Source of the DNA: Oscillospiraceae bacterium
Lineage (GTDB): Bacteria; Bacillota; Clostridia; Oscillospirales; Oscillospiraceae
Direction of reading: 5' to 3'
Assembly: GCA_020860205.1 (NCBI GenBank)
Contig: JAJBUU010000068.1
Location: 1 to 40,987 of the forward strand
DNA length: 40,987 nt
Shown: piece after piece, positions 9,545 to 20,518 of the stretch
How the letters are laid out: each line of letters starts with the position of its first letter
Position numbering within the stretch: the first letter of the stretch is position 1
The notes under the pieces: model-generated
What the model saw: only the letters and a program-made list of their open reading frames with translations
Told to the model about the DNA's origin: nothing
The model's database searches: none
Position numbers and translations under genes: made by a program

Positions 9545-10471
9545 GTGGAAAAAGTGATCGTTTATGAAAAGGATACCCTTTACCGCGACCCGTTCCAGAT
9601 CACGGGCTACCGCTTTGGCACAGGGGAAAAGAGCGCCTGCATTGTCGGTAATACGCGCGGCAACGAGAACCAGCAGATTTTTTGCTGTTCCCAGCTTGTG
9701 CGGCGGCTGAAGCAGATGGAGGCGGAGGGGCGCGTTGCACAGGGACATGAAATTTTCGTGATCCCAAGCGCAAATCCCTATTCCGTGAACATCAAGAAGC
9801 GGTTCTGGGGCATTGACAACACGGACATCAACCGGATGTTTCCCGGCTATGCGCAGGGCGAAACGACCCAGCGCATCGCGGCGGGCATCTTTGACGCCGT
9901 GCGCGACTATCGCTTTGGCATCCAGTTCACCTCGTTTTATATGCGGGGACGCTTCATCCCGCACGTTCGCATGATGCAGACCGGCTATGAGGATGCAGAG
10001 CTGGCCGCACGCTTCGGTCTGCCGTATGTGATCCTGCGCCGCCCGCGTCCGTTTGATACCGCGACGCTGAACTACAACTGGCAAATCTGGGGGACGCAGG
10101 CGTTTTCCATTTATACCACGGACACCGACATGATCGACCGTCGCAGCGCGCAGACCGCGGTGGAAGCGATTTTGCGCTTTCTGGCGACGCAGGGTATCCT
10201 GACCGGTCCATACCAGCAGGGACAGGTTTCCCGCATTGTGGACGACAGCAATCTTTCCACCGTCCGCGCCGGAGCCGCCGGATTCTTTGAAAGTCTGGTT
10301 GAAGTGGGGACATATGTCGGCAAGGGTGCGCCCATCGCGCGCATCACCGACCCCTGCGACGGGGAGCTGTTGGAGGAGATTTCCGCGCCCGAAGCCGGAA
10401 CCGTCATCTTTGTCCACGGCGAACCCATGACCTATGACAACACCGCCGTGTTTAAGCTGAGCAACCAGTGA
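9545..10471 (+). CDS. Degenerate aspartoacylase/M14-like paralogue, probably catalytically inactive
   Basis: The 308-aa protein aligns with the gene just upstream over its whole length: NTRGNE for GIHGDE, DINRMFPG for DMNRIFPG, and a similar C-terminal barrel domain. Its active site is changed: the first zinc ligand His becomes Arg38 (only Glu41 is kept), the DIHAS histidine is replaced by Phe128, and the catalytic Glu falls at a Tyr in SIYTT. The reading frame is intact and the fold motifs remain, so this is not simply a decaying gene. A non-catalytic partner or binding subunit of the upstream enzyme is a reasonable inference. Start GTG 9545 follows GGAGG (9531-9535) that overlaps the upstream stop. 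Confidence 0.75.
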   Translation: MEKVIVYEKDTLYRDPFQITGYRFGTGEKSACIVGNTRGNENQQIFCCSQLVRRLKQMEAEGRVAQGHEIFVIPSANPYSVNIKKRFWGIDNTDINRMFPGYAQGETTQRIAAGIFDAVRDYRFGIQFTSFYMRGRFIPHVRMMQTGYEDAELAARFGLPYVILRRPRPFDTATLNYNWQIWGTQAFSIYTTDTDMIDRRSAQTAVEAILRFLATQGILTGPYQQGQVSRIVDDSNLSTVRAGAAGFFESLVEVGTYVGKGAPIARITDPCDGELLEEISAPEAGTVIFVHGEPMTYDNTAVFKLSNQ

Positions 10472-10492
10472 ACCGAAGCGCCAATGGCAAAA

Positions 10493-10540
10493 AGAGAGCA
10501 GGCAGCTCCGTCTTGCGGCGGAGCCATCTGCTCTCTTTTA
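10493..10540. terminator. Bidirectional terminator between the M14 pair and glgP
   Basis: AGAGAGCAG (10493-10501) pairs with CTGCTCTCT (10528-10536), and GCTCCG (10505-10510) with CGGAGC (10519-10524), separated by a small internal loop. The plus strand continues with TTTTA; the minus strand continues with TTTTTGCC. Both converging transcription units could end here. Confidence 0.8.
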
Positions 10541-10590
10541 TATTACACAATGTTTGGCGTTTGGCTGAGCGCGATGATTTGGAAACAAGC

Positions 10591-12918
10591 TTAAATGTGC
10601 CAGATGTGATCTGCGTATTCGCGCACGGCGCGGTCTGCGGAAAATTTTCCGGCTGCGGCGACGTTCAGCAGGCATTTGCGGCCAAAAGTTTCCCGGTCGC
10701 GCCAGTCGTAAATCGCGCGGCGGCGCGTGTCCATATAGGCGCGCAGGTCGTAGAGGATATAGTAGTGGTCGGCACTGTGCCAATCCGCGCCGTCCAGCAG
10801 GCTGTGCCAGAGGTCGCGCAGGCCGTCGTCGGTTTCCACCGTGCCGTCCACCAGCGAATCCACCACCCGGCGGACGCGCTCGTTCGTTTCATAAATATCT
10901 CTGGAACGGTAGTTGCTGCGGATGCGTGCTATATCCTCGATGGTCGCGCCAAAGATATACTCGTTTTCCGCGCCGGCCTCCTGTACGATCTCCACATTTG
11001 CGCCGTCCAGCGTGCCGAGCGTCACCGCGCCGTTGAGCATGAACTTCATGTTGCTTGTGCCGCTGGCTTCGGTGCCTGCGGGGGAAATCTGCTCGCTGAT
11101 GTCCGCGGCGGGAATCAGATGCTCTGCGTAGCTGCAATTATAGTTCTGCACAAACACCACGCGGATGCGTCCGTTTACGTCGGGGTCGCCGTTGATTTTC
11201 CGTGCGACGCGGTTGATATAGCGGATGATGCTTTTGGCGCGGTCATAGCCCGTCGCAGCCTTTGCGCCAAAGAGGAAGGTCGTCGCCGGGAAGTCTTGCA
11301 GCGCGCCTTCCTTGAGCGCAAAATAGATGTCCATGATGCACAGCGCGTTCATGAGCTGGCGCTTGTATTCATGCAGACGCTTGATTTGCACGTCAAACAC
11401 GCTGTCCGGCGAGATTTCGAGGCCCTCTTTCTGCAAAATCACCGCAGCGAGCTGCTCCTTTTTCCGGCGCTTGACCGCGTTGAAGCGCGCGATGAAATCG
11501 CCGTCCAGTTTGTCCCGCAGCGAGGCCAGCCGCGGCAAATCGGTCAGGAAGCCGCGCCCGCACCGTTCCTCCAGCAGCGCGGTCAGCTCCGGGTTGCAAA
11601 GCCCCAGCCAGCGGCGCGGCGTGATACCGTTGGTCACGTTTTTGAACCGCTCCGGATAGACCGCGTACCAGTCCTTAAAGATGTCGCGCCGGATGATTTC
11701 GCTTTGTATCCCGGCCACACCGTTGATGCTGGTGGAAAGATAGACGCAGAGGTCGGCCATGCTGACCGCGTTCCCGCAGAAGATGGAGAGACCGGGATGC
11801 TCCTGCTGCAGGCGTGCCTCGATTTGGCGCAGGATGTTCACCAGCTCCGGCGCCACGCTCTCCAAAAGGTTCACGTCCCATTTTTCCAGCGCCTCCGCCA
11901 TGACGGTGTGGTTCGTATAAGCAAAGACACGCCGCGTCAGCGCAAGCGCTCCGTCAAAGTCATAGTCCTCCCGTTGCAGCAGACGGATCAGCTCCGGGAT
12001 ACTCAGCGCCGGATGGGTGTCATTAAGCTGGATCACAACATAGTCCGGCAGGCAGTTCAAATCGCCGTGGTTTTCGTGGCAGGTGCGCAGAATGTCCTGC
12101 AACGACGCGCTGGAGAGGACGTACTGCTGTTTGATGCGCAGCCGCTTGCCCTCCCAGTCCCGGTCGTCCGGGTAAAGCATATGGGTGATGTTCTCCGCGC
12201 GGTTGCGCTCATCCAGCGCGTGCCGCAGCTCATCGGCGCTCAGGCACTCCAGTTGCGGCTGATTCAGCGCCTCGCACTGCCAAAGGCGCAGCGTGCCGAT
12301 GTTGTCGTTGCGGTAGCCGATGACCGGCACGTCATAGGGTACGGCGCGCACGGACTGGTCTGCAAAGTCGATGCGCACGGCGCGCGTTTCCCGCCGCCAG
12401 CCCCATGCGTCGCCAAAGCGCGCCCATTCCTCCGGCGCTTCGCACTGGTTTCCGTATTCGTCAAAGCTCTGGTGGAACAGGCCGTATTTGTAGCGCAGGC
12501 CATAGCCGGTCAGAGGAATGTCCAGCGTGGCGGCACTGTCCAGATAGCAGGCGGCCAGACGGCCCAGCCCGCCGTTGCCAAGCGCCGCGTCCTCCACATC
12601 CTCCAGGCAGGCGATGTCCACGCCCTTTTCCGCGAGCAGACGCTTCATCTCGTCCAGAAGTCCCAGATTGAACAGGTTGGAATAAACCAGCCGCCCCAAC
12701 AGATATTCGGCGGAAAAATAGCAGGCGTGCCGCTGCTGCTGCCGCTGCTGCTCGCAGTCCGACCACTGCTTGCCAATGCGCAGCATCACCACGCTGCAAA
12801 GGCAGTCGTGGAGAGCGGCAGCGGTGGCGTCCTCCAGCGTGACATCATAGCGAAGCTTCAAAAGTGATTGCGTGTCTGCCAGTATGGCGCGGCAGACGAT
12901 TTCCTGATCTAATTTCAC
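10591..12918 (-). CDS. glgP: Glycogen/alpha-glucan phosphorylase
   Basis: GlgP (775 aa) releases glucose-1-phosphate from alpha-1,4-glucans with phosphate. Visible family motifs are CYFSAEYLLGR, LGNGGLGRLAACYLDS, QLNDTHPAL, NVTNGITPRRWL, and EASGTSNMKFMLNG, in which Lys625 holds PLP. The length is near the lower end for bacterial phosphorylases. The start is taken as GTG 12918: AGGAGG lies nine bases upstream, while the ATG at 12936 overlaps that site and would add six unlikely residues. No other glycogen gene is adjacent, so it is a single-gene unit downstream of rpmE. Confidence 0.93.
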   Translation of the reverse strand: MKLDQEIVCRAILADTQSLLKLRYDVTLEDATAAALHDCLCSVVMLRIGKQWSDCEQQRQQQRHACYFSAEYLLGRLVYSNLFNLGLLDEMKRLLAEKGVDIACLEDVEDAALGNGGLGRLAACYLDSAATLDIPLTGYGLRYKYGLFHQSFDEYGNQCEAPEEWARFGDAWGWRRETRAVRIDFADQSVRAVPYDVPVIGYRNDNIGTLRLWQCEALNQPQLECLSADELRHALDERNRAENITHMLYPDDRDWEGKRLRIKQQYVLSSASLQDILRTCHENHGDLNCLPDYVVIQLNDTHPALSIPELIRLLQREDYDFDGALALTRRVFAYTNHTVMAEALEKWDVNLLESVAPELVNILRQIEARLQQEHPGLSIFCGNAVSMADLCVYLSTSINGVAGIQSEIIRRDIFKDWYAVYPERFKNVTNGITPRRWLGLCNPELTALLEERCGRGFLTDLPRLASLRDKLDGDFIARFNAVKRRKKEQLAAVILQKEGLEISPDSVFDVQIKRLHEYKRQLMNALCIMDIYFALKEGALQDFPATTFLFGAKAATGYDRAKSIIRYINRVARKINGDPDVNGRIRVVFVQNYNCSYAEHLIPAADISEQISPAGTEASGTSNMKFMLNGAVTLGTLDGANVEIVQEAGAENEYIFGATIEDIARIRSNYRSRDIYETNERVRRVVDSLVDGTVETDDGLRDLWHSLLDGADWHSADHYYILYDLRAYMDTRRRAIYDWRDRETFGRKCLLNVAAAGKFSADRAVREYADHIWHI

Positions 12919-12965
12919 TGGGCATACCCTCCTCATTTCGATGTGTATCGCCGTTTTTTATATGG

Positions 12966-13010
12966 TACAAAAACGGGACGGCCTGATCTCTTTGGAAAAG
13001 GCCATCCCGT
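12966..13010 (-). terminator. rpmE terminator
   Basis: Reading the minus strand, ACGGGATGGCCT pairs with AGGCCGTCCCGT (plus 12973-12984 and 12999-13010) in a 12-bp stem with one G-U pair, followed by TTTTTG. It lies 22 bases after the rpmE stop and separates it from glgP. Confidence 0.8.
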
Positions 13011-13031
13011 CCTGTTTGCACGTTCGTTTGC

Positions 13032-13232
13032 TTATTGCAGACCGTATTTGCGGTTGAATTTGTCTACGCGGCCGCTGGTATCCACCAGCTTCTGCTTGCC
13101 GGTATAGAAGGGGTGGCACTTGGAGCAGATTTCAACCGTGATGTTCTGCTTTGTGCTGCCGGTTTCGATGACCGCGCCGCAGGCGCAGCGGATCGTGGTC
13201 GGCTGATAATTGGGATGGATTCCTTCTCTCAT
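13032..13232 (-). CDS. rpmE: Ribosomal protein L31, zinc-binding type
   Basis: L31 (66 aa) is a component of the large ribosomal subunit at the intersubunit bridge. It begins [19 protein letters not shown] and ends VDKFNRKYG, as expected. Cys16, Cys18, Cys36 and Cys39 form the zinc site, so this is the zinc-containing form and not the zinc-free paralogue made under zinc limitation. AGGAG lies upstream of the ATG. It has its own promoter and terminator. Confidence 0.97.
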   Translation of the reverse strand: MREGIHPNYQPTTIRCACGAVIETGSTKQNITVEICSKCHPFYTGKQKLVDTSGRVDKFNRKYGLQ

Positions 13233-13304
13233 TTGTTTACAAATCTCCTAACTGCAAAGGCTGTTTTGAGTGCGCCAAAAGGCACGGTTACAAAACGCGG
13301 ATAT

Positions 13305-13333
13305 ATTATAGCAGGCTTGCAGCAGGAATGCAA
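13305..13333 (-). promoter_or_regulatory. rpmE promoter
   Basis: On the minus strand: -35 TTGCAT (plus 13328-13333), exactly 17 bp, then a perfect -10 TATAAT (plus 13305-13310). The predicted start is near 13298, giving a 5' leader of about 65 nt before the rpmE ATG. Confidence 0.75.
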
Positions 13334-13461
13334 GTCTTTTTTTGACCGCAAACTGCAATGCCCGGAGCGGGAGAGGGCGCTCCGGCGAAAGTGGCGCGCT
13401 TTCCCTGTGCGGGCCTCCCGCAGGGCGCTGGAAGCAGATACTGTTGTCCTGTGCGGGCGCG

Positions 13462-14568
13462 TCACAGGAACAAAAACTGCGCGGCGGTGGTTAGGACGGC
13501 GAGGAATATGAAGTTCAGCAGCGCGAAACAGAGCAGATAGTGCCGCGTCTGACCGGGACAGCAGCTCTGATATTCCCGGAAGGTGATCAGGCTGGCCAGC
13601 GAAGCGATAAGCGTGCCGGTGCCGCCGATATTGACGCCGAGCAGCAGCGCGGGATAATTTTCCGTGAACCGCGAGAGCAGGATGGCGGTCGGGACATTGC
13701 TGATGCACTGACAGGAGAGGACGGAAACCAGCAGCGTGTTCCGCTCCAGCAGCCCGGAAACGAAGCGGTTCACCGCGTCCAGACGCGAGAGATTGCCCGC
13801 AAAAATGAAAAACAGCACAAACGTCCCCAGCAGCGCATAGTCCACCTGCCGCAGCGCGTGACGGTCCACAGGCAGCAGCGCCGCCGGGATCAGGATTAGC
13901 CCGACCCAGTATGGGAGCAGGCGGAACACGATGGCGATGGACAACGCAAACAGCACCAGATAAAACGCGGCGCGACGCCCATCCAGCTTTTCCAGAAAGC
14001 TCTCCCGCAGCTCCAGCTTCTCCGCAGGGAGCAGCAGACAAAACACCGTCAGCATCAGCACCGCGAGCAAAAACGGCGGGAACAGGATGGAGACGAACTC
14101 CCCCGTCGGAATTTCAAAATAAGAATAGAGATAGAGGTTCTGCGGGTTGCCGAACGGCGTCAGCATCCCGCCGAGATTGGCGGAGATGTTTTGCAGGATG
14201 AACACATAAGCCATGTGCTTTTGGTTGTTTGTCGCTTTCAGCGAAAAATAACCCAGCGGCAGAAAGGTGATCAGTGCCATATCGTTGGCGATCAGCATAC
14301 TGCCGATGAAGGTGATATAGACCAGCGCCAGAGCCAGCGCGCGCAGATTGCCCGTCAGCCGCACGACGCGGTGCGCCAGGATCGAGAAAAAATGGATATT
14401 CCGCAGCGCGCACACCACCGCCAGCGTCAGAAACAGGCAGGTGAGCGTCCGCAGGTCAAAATAGTCCAGCCAGCCCGCATCCGGCGGAACAAGTATGCTT
14501 GTGATCGCCGCTGCGCAGAACGCCGCGCACAGCACCGTGTTTTTCCGAATGAACATCCAGATTTTCAT
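13462..14568 (-). CDS. ArsB/NhaD-superfamily permease (SLC13-like anion or ion transporter)
   Basis: A 368-aa polytopic membrane protein with about ten hydrophobic segments. Two pseudo-symmetric signatures of the ion-transporter superfamily are visible: LTPFGNPQNLYLYS in the first half and CISNVPTAILLS in the second, the re-entrant loops that hold substrate and coupling ion. Relatives carry citrate, dicarboxylates, arsenite or Na+/H+; the sequence does not decide. No ars genes are nearby. The start is taken as the Met at 14568 because a good promoter at 14614-14642 puts transcription start near 14607, downstream of the alternative ATG at 14634. Confidence 0.8.
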   Translation of the reverse strand: MKIWMFIRKNTVLCAAFCAAAITSILVPPDAGWLDYFDLRTLTCLFLTLAVVCALRNIHFFSILAHRVVRLTGNLRALALALVYITFIGSMLIANDMALITFLPLGYFSLKATNNQKHMAYVFILQNISANLGGMLTPFGNPQNLYLYSYFEIPTGEFVSILFPPFLLAVLMLTVFCLLLPAEKLELRESFLEKLDGRRAAFYLVLFALSIAIVFRLLPYWVGLILIPAALLPVDRHALRQVDYALLGTFVLFFIFAGNLSRLDAVNRFVSGLLERNTLLVSVLSCQCISNVPTAILLSRFTENYPALLLGVNIGGTGTLIASLASLITFREYQSCCPGQTRHYLLCFALLNFIFLAVLTTAAQFLFL

Positions 14569-14613
14569 ATGCGCTTCCCGTCTCTTTCCTCTTGTGTGTT
14601 CCGTATTTCTTTG

Positions 14614-14642
14614 ATGATAGTGGAATCTTTGCAAAAAAGCAA
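14614..14642 (-). promoter_or_regulatory. Promoter of the permease gene
   Basis: Minus strand: -35 TTGCTT (plus 14637-14642), 17-bp spacer, -10 TATCAT (plus 14614-14619). The predicted start near 14607 excludes the upstream ATG at 14634 and supports the shorter permease. Confidence 0.55.
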
Positions 14643-14797
14643 GACCCTCCGTTCAAAAAGCGCGCTCGTTCGGGATATTCTGTGGGGGTTCAGCGGACTT
14701 TTTTGGAAAAAATCCAATAGAAAAAAAGGGAAATCCCCGTGACGCGGCGAATATATCAATAGGGATTTTTGTATCATCGAACGGAGGCGGTGTGCAT

Positions 14798-15802
14798 ATG
14801 GCCTGTCCAAGAGAGGAACGGGAGGCTCTGGAAAAACAAATCATCGGACCTTACGGCATTCCGGCGGCACGCTCCCGCGGGCGGGAGCGTCCGGAGCCGC
14901 CCTGTCCCATTCGCACCTGCTTTCAGCGGGACGTGGACCGCATCACCCACAGCAAGGCGTTCCGACGGCTAAAGCACAAGACGCAGGTCTTTTTGCAGCC
15001 GGAGGGCGACCACTATCGCACGCGCCTGACCCACACGCTGGAGGTGACGCGCCTTGCGCGCACCGTGGCGCGCGCGCTGCGGCTGAACGAGGATTTGACA
15101 GAAGCCATCGGTCTGGGGCACGATTTGGGACACACGCCCTTTGGTCACGCCGGGGAACGCGCCCTGCGCGCGCTGATGCCGGAGGGGTTTTATCACTATG
15201 AGCAGAGCCAGCGTGTGATAGACCGGCTGGAGAAGGGCGGACAGGGGCTGAACCTCTGCTATGAAACGCGCATGGGCATCCTGAACCACACTTACGGCGC
15301 GCCGGACGATACCCGCGAGGCCACGGTGGTACGCCTTTCCGACCGCATCGCCTACTTAAACCACGACCTGGACGACGCGATCCGCGCCGGGATTTTGGCC
15401 GAAGCGGATGTTCCGGCGGAAATTCGCGCCGTGCTCGGCGGGCACACCAGTGTACGCATCAACACCATGGTTTCCGACCTGATTTCAAACAGCGCCGACG
15501 GCGTCATCCGGATGTCAGACAGCATGACGGAAATTTTTGACAGCTTTCACAACTTCATGTTCGACGCGGTCTACCGCAACCCCGCCGCAAAGAGCGAGGA
15601 GAGCAAGGTGGACGGGATACTGGGCGGCATCTTCGACCACTATATGCGCAACGCGGAGGAGCTGCCGGAAAAATTTCAAACCATCGCCGCAGAGGACGGG
15701 CTGGAGCGTGCGGTCTGCGACTATGTGGCCGGGATGACGGACAGCTACGCGATTTCGATTTACGGCAGGCTGTTCATCCCCGCTGCGTGGAGTGTGAAAT
15801 AG
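14798..15802 (+). CDS. dgt: dGTP triphosphohydrolase-like HD protein
   Basis: A 334-aa HD-domain phosphohydrolase of the dGTPase-like family, expected to remove triphosphate from dNTPs. The metal-binding histidines and aspartates are in RTRLTHTLEV and GHDLGHTPFGHAGE; RDVDRITHSKAFRRLKHKTQV is the typical N-terminal helix pair. Start ATG 14798 has GGAGG (14783-14787) at ten bases; the GTG at 14792 is too close. It heads dgt-dnaG-rpoD, an arrangement seen in many Clostridia that puts dNTP control with primase and the major sigma factor. Confidence 0.9.
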   Translation: MACPREEREALEKQIIGPYGIPAARSRGRERPEPPCPIRTCFQRDVDRITHSKAFRRLKHKTQVFLQPEGDHYRTRLTHTLEVTRLARTVARALRLNEDLTEAIGLGHDLGHTPFGHAGERALRALMPEGFYHYEQSQRVIDRLEKGGQGLNLCYETRMGILNHTYGAPDDTREATVVRLSDRIAYLNHDLDDAIRAGILAEADVPAEIRAVLGGHTSVRINTMVSDLISNSADGVIRMSDSMTEIFDSFHNFMFDAVYRNPAAKSEESKVDGILGGIFDHYMRNAEELPEKFQTIAAEDGLERAVCDYVAGMTDSYAISIYGRLFIPAAWSVK

Positions 15803-15811
15803 GAGGTTCGC

Positions 15812-17559
15812 GTGGCTTTTTCGGAGCAGTTTTTGCAGGAGCTTGCCGACCGCAACGAAATCGTGGGTGTGGTGAGCAGTTATGTCAACCTGAGTCGGCG
15901 CAGCGGCGCGAATTTATTCGGCCTTTGCCCGTTCCACAACGAAAAAACGCCTTCGTTCTGCGTTTCGCCGGACAAGCAGATATACCATTGCTTCGGCTGT
16001 GGCAAGGGCGGCAGCGTGATCAATTTCATTATGGAAATTGAGAACCTTTCCTATCCGGACGCAGTGGCGTTTTTGGCGCGGCGCGCCGGGATGGATATGC
16101 CAGAGGACGGCAACCCGGCGGGGCGGGAGCGGCGGGAGCGGATGCTCTCGCTGAACCGGGAGGCCGCGCGCTTTTTCCACAGCGCGCTGACCGCGCCGGG
16201 AGGCCGCGACGGACAGGATTACATCCGGCGGCGCGGTATTTCACCGGCGATGGTAACAGCCTTTGGTCTTGGCTATGCGGCGGATAGCTGGTACGCGCTG
16301 AGCGACGCGATGCGGGAAAAAGGCTACACAGAACCGGAGCTGATCGACGCGGGGCTGGCAAATCCCAACAAATCCGGCGGCGGCGTACACGACATATTCC
16401 GCAACCGCCTGATTTTTCCGGTCATCGACGTGCGCGGCAACGTGATCGGTTTTTCCGGGCGCATTCTGGGCGACGGGGAACCAAAATACTTAAACAACCG
16501 GGAAACGCTGGTTTTCAGCAAGTCCCGCAATCTTTTTGCGTTAAATCTGGCAAAAAAGTCAAAGCGCGGATATATGATTCTCTCGGAGGGTAACATAGAT
16601 GTGGTATCGCTGCATCAGGCGGGCTTTGACTGTGCGGTGGCCTCGCTTGGTACCGCGCTGACGCCGGAGCAGGCGCGGCTGCTCACCCGCTATACCGGGG
16701 AGATCGTGATCGCCTATGACAACGACGCCGCCGGGCAAAAGGCCGCGCAGCGCGCGATCCGGGTGCTGGAAAATCTGGATCTCAAGGTCAAGGTGCTGCG
16801 GCTCACCGGCGCAAAGGACCCGGACGAGTTTATCCAAAGCCGCGGGGCGGACGCTTTCCAGAATCTGCTCTCCGGCTCTGCGAACCATGTGGAATATCTG
16901 CTGGACTCCGCCGCGCAAAAATACGACCTGACGAGCAACGAGGAGAAGGTTTCCTATCTGAAGGAGGCCGCCGGTCTGATCGCCGGGCTGCACAGTCCGG
17001 TGGAACGGGAGGTCTACGCCATGCGCCTTTCCGAGCAGACCGGCGTGAACAAGACGGTCGTTTCCGAGGAGATACAGCGCGCGGAACGGCGGAAAAAGAA
17101 CGGCGAAGCCAAAAGCGCCATGCGCAACGCGGCGCGCGACCTGCGCGCCTCTGTCCAGCCAAAGGAGCGCACGCTGCGCTATGAAAACGAGCGGAGCGCG
17201 CTGGCAGAGGAGGGCGTGATTCGCCTGATGTACCTCGACCCGTCGCTGCTGGATGGACAGACCCTTACGCCGGAGGACTTTTCCAGTCCGACGCTGGGGC
17301 GGCTGTTTGGCATCCTGCGGGAAAAGGCCGCGCAGCACGCCACGATCTCCCTTGCCGCGCTCAGCGCAACATTCACCGCGGAGGAGATCGACCACATCAC
17401 CGCGATTTTGCAAAAACCGGAGGTGCTTGCCAACGGACGGCGGGCGCTTCAGGACTACATAAATGTCATTCAGACAGAAAAACAAACGCAGTCTGCGGAG
17501 GCCGATTTACGCGCCTTTGCAGCGCAAAAGAGAAATAAAAAAGGGTATGGTGGAGCATC

Positions 17560-17563
<4 letters not shown>
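15812..17563 (+). CDS. dnaG: DNA primase
   Basis: DnaG (583 aa) makes RNA primers at the replication fork. The N-terminal CHC2 zinc ribbon uses Cys39, His42, Cys60 and Cys63 ([22 protein letters not shown]). The catalytic core follows, with the TOPRIM residues in [16 protein letters not shown] and [10 protein letters not shown]. The C-terminal third is the helicase-binding domain. Start GTG 15812 is preceded by AGGAGG (15801-15806), which overlaps the dgt stop. Four bases overlap rpoD. Confidence 0.97.
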
Positions 17564-18843
<1,280 letters not shown>

Positions 18844-18856
18844 AACCCGATACTTT

Positions 18857-18895
18857 GGACGAAACCGCGTCCGGCATCCGGACGGCATTTCGTCC
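18857..18895 (+). terminator. Two-part hairpin after rpoD
   Basis: GGACGAAA (18857-18864) pairs with TTTCGTCC (18888-18895), and inside it TCCGG (18870-18874) pairs with CCGGA (18878-18882). There is no U-tract, so it may be a weak terminator, mRNA end protection, or a leader element of gltX. The rest of the 178-bp rpoD-gltX gap shows no clear promoter or T-box. Confidence 0.4.
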
Positions 18896-19021
18896 GCAGC
18901 TGCACAGAGGAACGGCGACGTATCCTTTGGCAAGCGGGGCTGGCGGAAAACAGCCGGCAGTCTCACTGCGGCTCTGATTAAGCACCGCGAAAGAAAAACA
19001 GAAACGGAGATAACGATTCAA

Positions 19022-20518
19022 ATGGCTGATTTGAACTGGATTATGGAGCAGGAGGCCAAAATCCCGCGCGGCGGCGTGCGGACGCGCTTTGCGCCGTCCC
19101 CGACCGGTTATATGCACGTCGGCAATTTGCGCACCGCGCTCTATACATGGCTGATTGCCCGCCACGCGGGCGGGACTTTCATCCTCCGCATTGAGGACAC
19201 CGACCAGAACCGGCAGGTGGAGGGCGCGGTGGATGTCATCTATAAGACGCTCGCGGAGTGTGGTCTGGACCACGATGAAGGGCCGGACGTGGGCGGTCCC
19301 GTTGCACCTTATATCCAAACGGAGCGGCGCGGTTTTTATCAAAAATATGCGGAGTGGCTCGTGGAACGCGGCCACGCTTACTATTGCTTCTGTGACCGGG
19401 CGGACAGCGTGGAGGGGGGTGCGTTTTCCGAAACGCCCCCGACCGACCCCTGCCGCGCGCTGACGCCGGAGGAGGCCGATGCGCGCCGCGCCGCAGGGGA
19501 ACCTTATGTGATCCGCCAGCGCATCCCGCGCGAGGGAACGACCACCTTCCATGACGAGGTCTTTGGCAACATCACGGTGGAAAACGCGACGCTCGACGAC
19601 CAGGTGCTGCTCAAGCAGGACGGACTGCCCACCTATAACTTTGCCAACGTGGTGGACGACCACATGATGGGCATCACCCATGTGGTGCGCGGCAGCGAGT
19701 ACCTGTCCTCCGCGCCGAAATACAATCTGCTCTACGAGGGCTTTGGCTGGCCGATTCCGCGCTATGTCCATTGCCCCGCCGTGATGCGTGACCAGCACAA
19801 CAAGATGAGCAAGCGCCATGTCGACCCCAGCTATGAAGACCTGATTGCGCAGGGATATTTGACCGATGCGGTGGTGAACTATGTCGTGCTGCTGGGTTGG
19901 AGCCCGCGCAGGGAGATCGCCGAACAGGAAATTTTTTCCCGTGAGGAGCTGATCTCTGCCTTTGATCTTGGCGGCATCTCCAAATCCCCCGCGATTTTCG
20001 ACATGGAAAAGCTGCGCCACTTCAACAGCGCTTACATCCGCGCCATGCCGCCGGAGCGCTTTGCCGCTGTTGCGGAACCTTACATCCGGCAGGCGGTGAA
20101 AAATCCGGCCTATGACGCCGGAGCGCTTGCCGCGCTGTTGCAGCAGCGCACGGAGGTGCTGACGGAAATTCCGGAAAAGCTGGACTTTTTCGACGCGCTG
20201 CCGGATTACGACGCGGCGCTCTTTGTCCACAAAAAATCCAGGACCGACCTCCCTGGCTCGCTGGAGACGCTGCGCGCGCTCGCGCCCCGCTTTGCTGCGC
20301 TGCCAGGCTGGGACGCGGATGCGCTCTCACAGACGATGTGCGACTATGCGTCGGAGTGCGGCTGCAAGAACGCGAAAATCATGTGGCCGGTGCGCATCGC
20401 GCTGAGCGGCAAGGCGGTTACACCCGGCGGCGCTGTGGAAATCGCGCACATTCTGGGGCAGGAGGAATCCCTGAGCCGCATCGCGCGCGGAATCGAAAAG
20501 CTGGAGGGCGCACAATGA
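19022..20518 (+). CDS. gltX: Glutamyl-tRNA synthetase
   Basis: GltX (498 aa) charges tRNA-Glu, and in many Firmicutes also tRNA-Gln. The class I signature is PSPTGYMHVGN (25-35), and the KMSKS-type loop is KMSKR (261-265). TRFAPSPTG and LRIEDTDQ are specific to GluRS. ATG 19022 is chosen because the protein then starts shortly before the Rossmann fold; GGAG at 19006-19009 is a rather distant ribosome site. It overlaps pncB by four bases, linking it to NAD salvage. Confidence 0.95.
   Translation: MADLNWIMEQEAKIPRGGVRTRFAPSPTGYMHVGNLRTALYTWLIARHAGGTFILRIEDTDQNRQVEGAVDVIYKTLAECGLDHDEGPDVGGPVAPYIQTERRGFYQKYAEWLVERGHAYYCFCDRADSVEGGAFSETPPTDPCRALTPEEADARRAAGEPYVIRQRIPREGTTTFHDEVFGNITVENATLDDQVLLKQDGLPTYNFANVVDDHMMGITHVVRGSEYLSSAPKYNLLYEGFGWPIPRYVHCPAVMRDQHNKMSKRHVDPSYEDLIAQGYLTDAVVNYVVLLGWSPRREIAEQEIFSREELISAFDLGGISKSPAIFDMEKLRHFNSAYIRAMPPERFAAVAEPYIRQAVKNPAYDAGALAALLQQRTEVLTEIPEKLDFFDALPDYDAALFVHKKSRTDLPGSLETLRALAPRFAALPGWDADALSQTMCDYASECGCKNAKIMWPVRIALSGKAVTPGGAVEIAHILGQEESLSRIARGIEKLEGAQ

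Noticed and set aside
10468-12867. Antisense open frame of 799 codons over glgP
   Set aside because: The complementary strand encodes a complete glycogen phosphorylase with a PLP site; the antisense product has no recognisable motif.
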